Origin: a virus
Reading direction: 5' to 3' (one strand)
Length of the DNA stretch: 21,293 bases
Virus record (IMG/VR): IMGVR_UViG_3300035698_006107
Location: 1-21,293 of that record
The notes under the pieces were generated by a model that saw only the letters and a program-made list of their open reading frames with translations, did not search any database and had not been told where the DNA came from. The position numbers and the translations under genes were made by a program. Shown here in pieces: positions 1-6,975 of this stretch (positions within the stretch are counted from its first letter, which is position 1; each line of letters begins with the position of its first letter).

Positions 1-126
1 CGCACCACGTTGTGTGCGATGAACGTGCAAGCGGAAGCCCGCAACACGAAAATTGCGTCCCTGTTGGCCAACAACTCGGTAACTGTAACACCAACACCAG
101 TATTTGAGGAAAACGAAAAAAGCTGA
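1..126 (+). CDS. C-terminal end of an unidentified upstream protein (partial)
   Basis: Frame 1 is open from the window edge to a TGA at 124-126 and encodes the last 41 residues of a protein whose start lies outside the window. The tail ends in a Thr/Val/Pro-rich stretch (SVTVTPTPVFEENEKS) that looks like a flexible acidic C terminus. The stop overlaps the ATG of the next gene (TGATG), the coupling used throughout this window, which supports it being a real translated end. No family can be recognised from this fragment. It lies in the replication/nucleotide block, so a replication protein is a guess from position only. Confidence 0.6.
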   Translation, partial: RTTLCAMNVQAEARNTKIASLLANNSVTVTPTPVFEENEKS

Positions 127-569
127 TGTACGATCATAAAGCTTACATGCGGAAGTACAACCAACGGGAGTACGTTAGGGCCAACAAACGAGCAACCCGT
201 AAAGCGGGTGACCCCGTGCACCAAGCGTATATGAAAAAATACCGTCAACAGCCTGAACAACTGTGGCGCAATAGCACACGCCATAAAGAACGCGCTTATA
301 ACATCCGAGCGTGGTTACAAGCTATTCTCGGCGGTAAATGCGAACTTTGTGGTTGTACCAATCCATACATGCTAACGCTGGATCATCGTTTAAACGATGG
401 TGCCGCTCATCGCCGAAAAGTGGGTAGAAAAACAACCACTGTATACCGAGCGGTGCTGATCGAAGGTTGTCCTACAAAGTATTACCGTCTACTGTGTGGA
501 TCTTGCAATTTGGCTGTTGGCTGTTTCGGTGAAGAAGCCATTAAACAAAGCATAAAGGATAAACTATAA
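126..569 (+). CDS. HNH endonuclease-like protein (endonuclease VII-like zinc/HNH fold), upstream of purZ
   Basis: This 147-residue protein has a basic N-terminal half and a C-terminal ββα-metal (HNH) module. The module shows a CELCG zinc pair near residue 74, LTLDHRLNDG with the general-base His near residue 88, and LLCGSCNLAVG near residues 123-133, where the second Cys pair and the Asn of the HNH motif sit. This is the layout of phage recombination-endonuclease-VII-like and free-standing homing HNH enzymes, which nick or cut DNA and often spread into neighbouring loci. The start overlaps the upstream stop (TGATG) and the stop overlaps the purZ start (TAATG). A related HNH-like gene follows purZ. 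Whether it acts as a homing enzyme or in recombination cannot be told from sequence. Family assignment is confident, function less so. Confidence 0.75.
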   Translation: MYDHKAYMRKYNQREYVRANKRATRKAGDPVHQAYMKKYRQQPEQLWRNSTRHKERAYNIRAWLQAILGGKCELCGCTNPYMLTLDHRLNDGAAHRRKVGRKTTTVYRAVLIEGCPTKYYRLLCGSCNLAVGCFGEEAIKQSIKDKL

Positions 570-1642
570 TGACAACAATTAAAATACCCAAGGTCGATGT
601 TATAATAGGTGGTCAGCAAGGAAGTGAGGGGAAGGGAGTCATCGCTAACTACTTGTCTTCTGACTACGACGTACATGTTCGTGTTGGTGCCCCGAACGCT
701 GGTCACTCGTTTATCGGCCCAGACCGCGCCAACTGGGTTATGCAGACTGTGCCGTGTGGGTGGGCCAATCCACTCGCGATTTTAATCGTGGGACGTGGTG
801 GTCTTATCTGCCCCAAGCTGTTGCGTAAAGAAGTTGAAGCCATCGCCAAGGTTGATGGTACGATCTACAGCAGGCTGATGATAGACCCGTTGTGTGGCGT
901 GTTGGACCAGCAGTTTCAAGACATGGAAGGTGGTAACGATGGAGAAATGCACCATCGCATTGGCTCTACTGGTAAAGGTGTAGGCCCGGCGCGTGAAGCC
1001 CGTATCAGCCGCGATCCTGAACGGTTCCGGTTGTTCCGGGATTTAGCCGCCGAGGAACCTTGGTTCGCACAGTTCTCGATAGCCAACACTCCAGCCTTAA
1101 TACACAACATGCGAAAAGGTGGAGCGAAAGTGCTGTTAGAAGGCGCACAGGGTGTGGGCTTGTCTTTGATTCATGGCCCATGGCCATACTGCACTTCCAC
1201 TGACCCTGGTCCCGCGCAACTCGCTTCTGACGTTGGCATCCCAGTGCGGGATATCGGTCGTGTGATAGCCGTTTTTCGTACCTTCCCGATTCGCGTTGCA
1301 GGAAACAGCGGCCCACTTAAAAACGAACTGTCATGGGAACTCATGTCGGATCGTGTGGGGCACGATGTAACCGAAAAAACAACCGTCACCAAAAAAACAC
1401 GCCGGATAGGTGAGTGGGACGACGAACTGGCTGAACAGTGTCGCATCCTGCACGGGCCAACCGAAGTGGCGTTGACGTTTGTTGACTACCTCTCCCCGGA
1501 AGACGAAGGAGTGACGCGCTATGATGAGTTGTCCGTGGAAACCAAGGACTTCATCAAGCACGTGGAAGAAGTGACCGGGTGCCCGGTCCGTTTGGTTGGC
1601 ACTGGTGGACCGAAACTTAGAATCATAGAACGCACAGCATAA
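569..1642 (+). CDS. purZ: PurZ-type adenylosuccinate synthetase homologue (2-aminoadenine nucleotide biosynthesis)
   Basis: This 357-residue protein belongs to the adenylosuccinate synthetase family but is shorter than the roughly 430-residue bacterial PurA. The N-terminal nucleotide loop reads GGQQGSEGKG (residues 14-23), where PurA has GxxWGDEGKG. Ser19 therefore replaces the catalytic Asp. The PurA His is kept in NAGHSF (His46). Other family blocks are STGKGVGPAREAR (about residues 132-144) and EGAQGVGLSLIHGPWPY (about 192-208). Known biology: phage PurZ joins dGMP with aspartate to make a succinylated dGMP, which host PurB converts to dZMP, the 2-aminoadenine nucleotide. Loss of the PurA Asp is typical of phage PurZ. 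An AAGGA box lies 5' of the ATG. The start overlaps the upstream stop, and the gene sits between two HNH-like genes and just ahead of a primase-polymerase. Ordinary PurA activity is the alternative, but the substituted Asp argues against it. Confidence 0.85.
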   Translation: MTTIKIPKVDVIIGGQQGSEGKGVIANYLSSDYDVHVRVGAPNAGHSFIGPDRANWVMQTVPCGWANPLAILIVGRGGLICPKLLRKEVEAIAKVDGTIYSRLMIDPLCGVLDQQFQDMEGGNDGEMHHRIGSTGKGVGPAREARISRDPERFRLFRDLAAEEPWFAQFSIANTPALIHNMRKGGAKVLLEGAQGVGLSLIHGPWPYCTSTDPGPAQLASDVGIPVRDIGRVIAVFRTFPIRVAGNSGPLKNELSWELMSDRVGHDVTEKTTVTKKTRRIGEWDDELAEQCRILHGPTEVALTFVDYLSPEDEGVTRYDELSVETKDFIKHVEEVTGCPVRLVGTGGPKLRIIERTA

Positions 1643-1653
1643 ACGTTGGTAGC

Positions 1654-2148
1654 ATGAAAACCTGTACGAAAACCTGCACAAAATGCGGGGTGTCAAAATC
1701 ATCGAACCAGTTCCACCGAAGGGGAACCACAGCGCGTACAGCTATTTGTGCCAGTTGTGATAGACAGCGCACTACTGCGTACAAGATAAACAACGCCGAT
1801 CGCTTACAGAAACGAGATAGTGACTATCAGAAAAAACAACGACTTAATGTCAAACGACTGGTACTACAACGACTTGGTGGTCGTTGTATAACACCGGGCT
1901 GTGGTTGTTGTGAATTACATTGGTTGACTATCTCGCATGAAAACAATGATGGTAAGAGTCACAGAACAACATTAAACGGTAGTCAAGCTGTATACCGGTG
2001 GGTGTTAAAAGCCACCGACTTGCAACTACAAAAGGCGGGTATTTCCGTGCGGTGTATCCGGTGTAATTTCTTATTGGCATGGCAACGTGAAGCCGACATT
2101 ATAGAAGCGATTAAACGTGAACACCAAAGAATCCGGGGTGATTTGTGA
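1654..2148 (+). CDS. HNH endonuclease-like protein with N-terminal zinc finger, downstream of purZ
   Basis: This 164-residue protein starts with a zinc-finger pair (CTKCGVSKSSNQF, then CASCDRQ near residue 33), often seen at the N terminus of phage HNH proteins. It then has a basic helical linker and a degenerate HNH module. LGGRC-ITPGCGCC lies near residues 74-86, LTISHENNDGKSHR near 91-104, and VRCIRCNFLLA near 138-148. It aligns in layout with the HNH-like protein before purZ (LGGxC, LTxxHxxNDGxxHR, VYRxVL, CxxCN), so the two are paralogous. The residue before the general-base His is Ser here, whereas the upstream copy has Asp, so metal binding may be altered. The stop overlaps the GTG start of the next gene (GTGA). 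Active nuclease versus DNA-binding remnant is unresolved. Confidence 0.65.
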   Translation: MKTCTKTCTKCGVSKSSNQFHRRGTTARTAICASCDRQRTTAYKINNADRLQKRDSDYQKKQRLNVKRLVLQRLGGRCITPGCGCCELHWLTISHENNDGKSHRTTLNGSQAVYRWVLKATDLQLQKAGISVRCIRCNFLLAWQREADIIEAIKREHQRIRGDL

Positions 2149-4259
2149 AGTTAAGTTACCCCAAATTCCGATATGTTGATTTCGCTGTAGGCGGCGCAAC
2201 GCGTCGTAACAACATAGTGGGGTGTGATGAACTGTTTATGTCCAAGGATGCCGAAAACTGCTTTACTGGGATGTTCCGGTTCAAAGAAGAGTATAAACAC
2301 CACGTGGAAGAAACAGGCAGTGTTCGTGGTGCTGACCAATTTGAATGTTATAGTGATTTTCTGTGGTTTGACATCGACGCGTCCACTTTACAGGATGCAA
2401 CAGCAGACATGCAGACGCTTCTGCGTGGTGTTGAATCGATGGGTGTACTTGATCAAACAGTAGTGTTTTTTTCCGGGTCCAAGGGTTACCACGTTGGTAT
2501 CAATGCAAGTGCGTTCGGCTTTGAACCGTCAAACGCGCTACCGGAGCAAATGCGCCACGTGTGTACGCACATGGCCGCGGTGTTTGGCATCAACATCGAC
2601 ACTAAAATCTACAACCACAACCGTCTATGGCGCATCGTTAACACTGTACACGGGAAAACCAGCTTGCGCAAAACCGCGCTCAACACGAAAGAAACGATCA
2701 ACGCAACAGTAGATGCGATTAACGCGGTGGTAGTGGCCAACGTTGGCAACGAGCCGCCGCGCTATGTAGCGTGTGATTATGGTGCCCCTGTGGACTCTTT
2801 GGTCCAGATGCGCACGAGGTCTGCTGTTGGTGTAGCTAAAAAAGTCGACGGGTGGGCCGCTCCGCCGCTGTCGAAAAAACAGACAAAGCTGATAAAAGGT
2901 GGCGTAGACTTCCTGCTAACACAAGGTGTGGGGCGCGGTGAACGTGATAACGAAGCGTTACTTAGAGCTTCTGAGTGTCACAAGTGCGGTGTCACACAAG
3001 ACGAGTGTATGGAAAAGCTACTTCAGTGGAACATACTAAACAGTCCCCCACTGGAGGAGTTGGACATTGGGCGTGTTGTCACTTCGGCTTACACCGGAGA
3101 AGGCTATGACTTCGGCACTAACTGCGATTCACTGCGCACCGCACGCGAAGAGAGTGGCGCGGTAATAAAAGCGTCGAAAGAAATAGACGTAGAAGCACTA
3201 CTTAACGGTGACGCGCCGGAAGAGGACGGCGAGTGTTATGTAAGACGACCATACACGCTAACCGAGTTGTTGGCTGGTGGTAACAAACTGGAAATGCCAG
3301 AAATCGTTGGTGATTACTTCTCATGGCGCAAACGCATAACGCTGTTGGTTGGCCGTGAAAAGCTGAGCGGCAAGTCGACGATTTGCACCTTTGAAGCTAT
3401 CGCCGCATTGCGCAAGGGTTACCGCGTGTTATGGATCTCCCCTGATGAACCACAGGACGACATCATCTACCGCTTGGCTAAGGCTGGTGTGGCTGAGTTC
3501 TCCGAGAACTGCGCTATCGTTGGAGACATGAACGTACCAACGTCATGGCTAGAACTTGGCCAGTTCATCGTTGGCTTTAAACCAGACCTTATCATCCTTG
3601 ACTCGATCCACTCAATCTTCCCCATGTTAAATGATGGTAAAGTCCCGGATAGTTCCGAAAGTGCGGAGTGGCAGAAACTGGTGTCCAAGTTGCGACCGCT
3701 TGCGATAGCGTTAGACGCCGCCGTCGTGTGGATTCACCATGCTAACAAGTCAACCGGGCTATCCACCGGGTCCATTGGTATTGCCGCCGCTGTTGATGCT
3801 GTTGTAACAATGACCCCACAACGAAAGGAAAATCGGCGCGTGTTGTCCTTCTTGGGACGACGTGTGAACTCCACATCCAATTGCGCGCTTGACTACCTTG
3901 GCGAAGAACAGGGCTACCAGCTTGTAGAAGAGTGGAACCAGACTGATGAAAATAAAAACGATAAACAATCCAAAAACGAGGAAACACAGACGTGGTTCAC
4001 AGAGGTGTTTATCCCCACTTGTAAGGGTAAGATCTTCCTACGCACTGAAGCTGTGCAGGCTTACCGGGACCACTTCCACGAAAGCCCCGGCAAAGCGTTT
4101 AAAAACTGCCTGATTAAGTTGCGTAGCTTGAATATTATCGGCAAGGGGCACATAGCCGCTGGCACCGCTGGCCAGAAAGGTTCCAGTTTGGAGTACGACA
4201 TTTTAGACCCCGAACCCACCACCTCCGCATCCGACTTGACTGGAGAAAACGATGACTAA
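2145..4259 (+). CDS. Bifunctional primase-polymerase (AEP type) fused to RecA-like helicase
   Basis: This is a 704-residue replication protein. The N-terminal third is an archaeo-eukaryotic primase (PrimPol) domain. FLWFDIDAS gives the catalytic Asp76/Asp78 pair, SGSKGYHVGI (110-119) is the nucleotide-binding SxKGxH motif, and NRLWRIVNTVHGKT (159-172) matches the third conserved block. A linker with a helical C-rich segment follows. The C-terminal half is a RepA/AAA_25-like RecA fold, with a P-loop around GREKLSGKST (403-412), Walker B LIILDS (Asp486) and WIHHANKST (529-537). It would make primers, possibly extend them, and unwind DNA at the phage fork. The GTG start at 2145 is coupled to the previous stop and preceded by a GGGGTGA box. 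The P-loop has one residue more than GxxxxGKS/T. Established parallel: the Z-genome cyanophage S-2L also uses a PrimPol rather than a family-A polymerase. Confidence 0.85.
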   Translation: MKLSYPKFRYVDFAVGGATRRNNIVGCDELFMSKDAENCFTGMFRFKEEYKHHVEETGSVRGADQFECYSDFLWFDIDASTLQDATADMQTLLRGVESMGVLDQTVVFFSGSKGYHVGINASAFGFEPSNALPEQMRHVCTHMAAVFGINIDTKIYNHNRLWRIVNTVHGKTSLRKTALNTKETINATVDAINAVVVANVGNEPPRYVACDYGAPVDSLVQMRTRSAVGVAKKVDGWAAPPLSKKQTKLIKGGVDFLLTQGVGRGERDNEALLRASECHKCGVTQDECMEKLLQWNILNSPPLEELDIGRVVTSAYTGEGYDFGTNCDSLRTAREESGAVIKASKEIDVEALLNGDAPEEDGECYVRRPYTLTELLAGGNKLEMPEIVGDYFSWRKRITLLVGREKLSGKSTICTFEAIAALRKGYRVLWISPDEPQDDIIYRLAKAGVAEFSENCAIVGDMNVPTSWLELGQFIVGFKPDLIILDSIHSIFPMLNDGKVPDSSESAEWQKLVSKLRPLAIALDAAVVWIHHANKSTGLSTGSIGIAAAVDAVVTMTPQRKENRRVLSFLGRRVNSTSNCALDYLGEEQGYQLVEEWNQTDENKNDKQSKNEETQTWFTEVFIPTCKGKIFLRTEAVQAYRDHFHESPGKAFKNCLIKLRSLNIIGKGHIAAGTAGQKGSSLEYDILDPEPTTSASDLTGENDD

Positions 4260-4962
4260 AAAAACAGCAGTGGCAAAGGTGCCAACACCCAAGTGGTCCA
4301 AGCTCATGCGACAGTATATCGTTAACCAGCTGGCGCGTTGGGCTTCGTATAAAGCGATCTGGGTGGACGTTACCAGTGAGCAGTTTACTGTAGACACCAC
4401 TATCCCACACCTTGACCCGGAAATCTTCACCTATAACATGTTCCGCATGCGGTGTTCCCGCATTGCCAAACACACAATAGCGGTAGCGCATGAGTTGTGG
4501 CAACGCGAAATAGGTGCCGTGCGTTGGGCCGAAGAAAAAGCCCGTGTTAGAGGTCTGTCGGAGCTTATTGATAAGGTGAACAAAGAAATCGACGAAGGTA
4601 ATTTCGACGTTAAGACTACCGGAACCATGGCCGCACTAATAGCCCAACTGCGCGGTTTGTACGAACAGGTACGCAAAGAGGTGTCGGCAGACGCTGACCG
4701 CGCGGCACTCTCTGCAAGTGGTACCCGTGTGTTGTTGACTAACCCCAAAAACGTGGAGATCGATGTTGATTACGTGTCCGAGTTGCTGATGGTCTACCGT
4801 GAAGAAATAGGCGGCCTGCACAACCTTGACCTTAAATCGCTGAACGTGGACGAGTTGGAAAAACTGCGCGCGGCGTGCACCGCGGCTATCTTCGCCAAGA
4901 TCGAAGCAATCGAAGAAACCACAGCCGAAGAAATCAAGAAAGAAGAAACCAACGATGAGTGA
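4252..4962 (+). CDS. Helical protein resembling DUF2280; possible small terminase subunit
   Basis: This 236-residue, mostly helical protein has an ATG that overlaps the end of the primase-helicase by 8 bases, with a GGAG box upstream. Its first two-thirds recalls DUF2280 phage proteins. There is an N-terminal helix-turn-helix-like stretch (QYIVNQLARWASYKAIWVDVTSEQF spans residues 16-40), a YN near residue 63, an ELW helix, and an RGLYEQVRKEV segment (about 134-144) that resembles the EQxAKE(V/I) ending of that family. DUF2280 proteins have been proposed as small terminase subunits that recognise packaging sites. The C-terminal third is very acidic and Glu/Lys-rich and probably disordered. It lies about 8 kb from the large terminase, which weakens the terminase idea; a replication accessory role is equally possible. 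Confidence 0.45.
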   Translation: MTKKTAVAKVPTPKWSKLMRQYIVNQLARWASYKAIWVDVTSEQFTVDTTIPHLDPEIFTYNMFRMRCSRIAKHTIAVAHELWQREIGAVRWAEEKARVRGLSELIDKVNKEIDEGNFDVKTTGTMAALIAQLRGLYEQVRKEVSADADRAALSASGTRVLLTNPKNVEIDVDYVSELLMVYREEIGGLHNLDLKSLNVDELEKLRAACTAAIFAKIEAIEETTAEEIKKEETNDE

Positions 4963-5113
4963 TTTTGATGTTCTAATGCGGAGGTTGCGGGACGCTGAGG
5001 AAACACCCGATACGGAGTGCACACCGGAGCAGGCCGCGCTACTGAAAAAGATAGCCTCTTACCCCTCGTATAATGACGTACACAAAAAGGATGAAAACGA
5101 TGCAAACATTTAA
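4955..5113 (+). CDS. Small acidic hypothetical protein (52 aa)
   Basis: The ATG at 4955 overlaps the end of the preceding gene by 8 bases (ATGAGTGA), and the frame runs to TAA at 5111-5113, overlapping the next start at 5100. The product is 52 residues, begins MSDFDVLMRRLRDAEE and has a single amphipathic helix of about 15 residues followed by a polar tail. No motif is recognised. Overlaps on both sides and continuity with the operon are the main evidence that it is translated. Confidence 0.5.
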   Translation: MSDFDVLMRRLRDAEETPDTECTPEQAALLKKIASYPSYNDVHKKDENDANI

Positions 5114-5477
5114 ACCGACTGAGTTAATTGAAGCCACACGCCTACAAAACGAGCGGTACCAGCTTCTTGTTGGTGCCAAGGTGTTCTGGATCCATCAACA
5201 GGATCCCACGGTTATCAAAGGAGCGGTAATTACAGAAGTGCGCTATCACCGCATGGCCAATGGTAGCGGCGTAGACCTGAGATGCGACGTAAAACATGGT
5301 GGGCAGGTCTCGACTAACATTCTGTGGCAGGATATTTTCTTCGACAAGAGCAAAGCTATAAAAAGCGTGATGAAGCACACCATGCAGAATCTCGTGGCGC
5401 AGGTGGAAATAACCGAACACCTGCAACCAACCAAAAACGTGTACACCAAAACCGAGGAAGATAACGATGGAAGCTGA
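5100..5477 (+). CDS. Hypothetical protein, first of a tandem paralogue pair
   Basis: This 125-residue protein starts at ATG 5100. An AAAAAGG box at 5084-5090 sits 9 bases upstream, which is why this start is preferred to the in-frame ATGs at 5073 and 5091. The core has alternating beta strands and a C-terminal helix: LLVGAKVFWIHQQ, then VIKGAVITEV, then ILWQDIFFDKSKAIKSVMKH. The next gene has the same pattern (G-x-x-V, A-x-V/I-S/T, L-W/F-x-D-V/I-F/I-F, a hydrophobic helix with Met), so the pair looks like an old tandem duplication. No known domain is recognised. A small beta-barrel-like fold is an inference from the strand pattern. Confidence 0.6.
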   Translation: MQTFKPTELIEATRLQNERYQLLVGAKVFWIHQQDPTVIKGAVITEVRYHRMANGSGVDLRCDVKHGGQVSTNILWQDIFFDKSKAIKSVMKHTMQNLVAQVEITEHLQPTKNVYTKTEEDNDGS

Positions 5478-5877
5478 ATCCACTAATTTTACCGCGCTGG
5501 CCAGAAACATACAGAGCCACGTGAATCTAACAGCACAGTTTATCGGTGTGCCCGTGGTGCTGATTGAAATGTTCAATGGTAACACACGCATCATCCCGGC
5601 TTGTGTGTCAACAGCCTACATCGAAGATGGTGATTTGAAATTTAACATCATCGGGGTTTGTTCCGCCAATGGGGTGTCCTTCACACGCAAGGTGTTGTTT
5701 CGTGATGTGATATTCAATCTTAATGAAGCTGAAGAAGCCATAACCAGAATCATGTCCCAAAAGACGTGTGATTTTATGGAAACAGTGTGTGATCACCTCA
5801 CTAAGGGTAACTTCGAGCCAGTGGAGCGCATGACTGACGCAGTGGTTAACACTAACGGAGGCGAAAAGCGTGATTAA
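5467..5877 (+). CDS. Hypothetical protein, second of a tandem paralogue pair
   Basis: This 136-residue protein begins MEAESTNFTALARNIQ and overlaps the previous gene by 11 bases, with a GAGGAAG box ahead of the ATG. Residues about 22-110 align in order with the upstream neighbour: IGVPVVLIEMF, IIPACVSTAYI, VSFTRKVLFRDVIFNLNEAEEAITRIM. The conserved skeleton is a strand, a second strand with A-x-(I/V)-(T/S), then L-x-x-D-(I/V)-x-F-(D/N) and an amphipathic helix. No family is recognised. It overlaps the next small gene's GTG by 8 bases, so it lies inside the same coupled operon. Confidence 0.6.
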   Translation: MEAESTNFTALARNIQSHVNLTAQFIGVPVVLIEMFNGNTRIIPACVSTAYIEDGDLKFNIIGVCSANGVSFTRKVLFRDVIFNLNEAEEAITRIMSQKTCDFMETVCDHLTKGNFEPVERMTDAVVNTNGGEKRD

Positions 5878-5995
5878 CCCAATAACTGACTTGGCGTGCA
5901 CAGCCGCCTTGTTGTCATTACCCGTGCTACTGCTCGTTGTCATAGCGATCACGGCCATCAAAGAAAAACTCACTAAGAGAGGTGAAAAAAGATGA
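5870..5995 (+). CDS. Small single-span membrane protein (41 aa)
   Basis: A GTG start at 5870 follows a GGAGG box (about 5858-5862), and the frame ends at TGA 5993-5995. The 41-residue product has one hydrophobic segment (about residues 8-30, rich in Leu, Val, Ile) and a basic tail ending KLTKRGEKR. This suggests a single membrane span with the C terminus in the cytoplasm. The GTG overlaps the upstream gene and the stop overlaps the next start (ATGA). No family is recognised. Small phage membrane proteins of this kind are often of unknown role; a lysis function cannot be inferred. Confidence 0.5.
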   Translation: MINPITDLACTAALLSLPVLLLVVIAITAIKEKLTKRGEKR

Positions 5996-6114
5996 ACCCA
6001 AACATAATCATCGCGTTGTGCGTGGGGCTTGCTGTCGTGATCTGCGCTATGCCGTTCTGGCTGGTGTGGATGGTGGGCAAAGTGTTAAAAACCACGTATA
6101 GAGGTAACAGATAA
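5992..6114 (+). CDS. Small single-span membrane protein (40 aa)
   Basis: The ATG at 5992 overlaps the previous stop (ATGA) and is preceded by a GAGAGGTG box. The stop (TAA 6112-6114) shares one base with the next ATG (TAATG). The 40-residue product starts MNPNIIIALCVG, has a hydrophobic segment of about 25 residues including AMPFWLVWMVG, and ends with a basic tail (KVLKTTYRGNR). It is the second consecutive mini membrane protein. The pair share size and topology but no clear sequence identity. Function is unknown. Confidence 0.5.
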   Translation: MNPNIIIALCVGLAVVICAMPFWLVWMVGKVLKTTYRGNR

Positions 6115-6356
6115 TGGCTGTTAACGTACCCACCATCACCGATGCTAAGGTGATAGCAAAGCGTACCGGAGCCGCTGGTGTTATCATCATCGCATTTGGG
6201 CCGAAAGCGTACCCCTTGAAGACATGTGGCTCCAGCTATGGTAGCACCAAAAAGCTGTGTGTACACTTTGGTAAAGCGATGAAAAAGATAATGGAAGACT
6301 ATTGGAACTGGAAACCCAAACCACCAATTGACGTAGGAGACGTTTATGACAGTTGA
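6114..6356 (+). CDS. Hypothetical protein (80 aa)
   Basis: This 80-residue protein is coupled at both ends: its ATG shares a base with the upstream stop, and its last 11 bases overlap the sigma-factor gene. The N-terminal half is Ala/Val/Ile-rich (TGAAGVIIIAFG near residues 18-29) and the C-terminal part is basic and aromatic (KAMKKIMEDYWNWKPKPP). No motif is recognised. Its position directly before the sigma factor may make it a co-expressed partner, which is inference from order only. Confidence 0.5.
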   Translation: MAVNVPTITDAKVIAKRTGAAGVIIIAFGPKAYPLKTCGSSYGSTKKLCVHFGKAMKKIMEDYWNWKPKPPIDVGDVYDS

Positions 6357-6975
6357 ACAACTCCACACGGAACACGGGAAGTACATCTTGACTTGTCTCA
6401 AGCTGTACGGCGTACCAGCGCAGGAGTGCCAAGACGTCCGACAGGATCTCTACCTCAGGCTGTTAGAGGTGGACAAGGTTATCCACGACGACCACGTCAA
6501 GGGCTTCTGCTCCAAGATCGCACGGGACATGGCCTACGACTGGTTACGCAAACAGAGCCGCACACCGTTAATGGAAGCCGTCATTACCATCGACGACGAA
6601 GGTTTTGAGGGTATACACCCGGTTCTTACTGCTCAGACTATGGCACGCTGGGAGTCTATCGTCAGCAACGCCAACGTGGAGCGCATCGCTCAGGCGTTAC
6701 AATTGGCTTTGATCTACGAAGTTGACCCCGGCATCACAGCGCACGAAGTGATAGCAGACATCCTATACGGGTTGAACATGACGCAGATCGGAACTAAACA
6801 CGGGTTTTCCAAAGCCACAGTGTCCCGGTGGATGAAAGAGTGGTACGCATGGATCAACGCAAAACTCCCCCCACGTGTAACCATTACGCCGATCCTCTGC
6901 TCGTACTGCGGTATTGAAAAAGCACTGGGACACGCCGTGGGTTGTCCGTTTTTAACCTTCATCAAGGAAGACTAA
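6346..6975 (+). CDS. ECF-like RNA polymerase sigma factor with C-terminal zinc knuckle
   Basis: This 209-residue protein carries a recognisable sigma-70 region 2 in residues about 7-72. ECQDVRQDLYLRLLE is followed by GFCSKIARDMAYDWLRKQSR, the helix pair that binds the core enzyme and the -10 element. Residues about 142-168 form a helix-turn-helix resembling region 4 (MTQIGTKHGFSKATVSRWMKEW), expected to bind a -35 element. A tail with Cys185, Cys188, His196 and Cys200 (C-X2-C-X7-H-X3-C) is not part of standard ECF sigmas. An AGGAGA box precedes the ATG. It could redirect host polymerase to phage promoters; the hairpin-rich region downstream is a plausible regulated target, but that link is inference. 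A sigma-like DNA-binding regulator is the alternative. Confidence 0.7.
   Translation: MTVEQLHTEHGKYILTCLKLYGVPAQECQDVRQDLYLRLLEVDKVIHDDHVKGFCSKIARDMAYDWLRKQSRTPLMEAVITIDDEGFEGIHPVLTAQTMARWESIVSNANVERIAQALQLALIYEVDPGITAHEVIADILYGLNMTQIGTKHGFSKATVSRWMKEWYAWINAKLPPRVTITPILCSYCGIEKALGHAVGCPFLTFIKED

Noticed and set aside
5870-6114. Holin/antiholin or spanin pair
   Set aside because: Two small single-span proteins in tandem invite this call, but there is no endolysin nearby, no lipobox and no dual-start motif, so only membrane proteins can be claimed.
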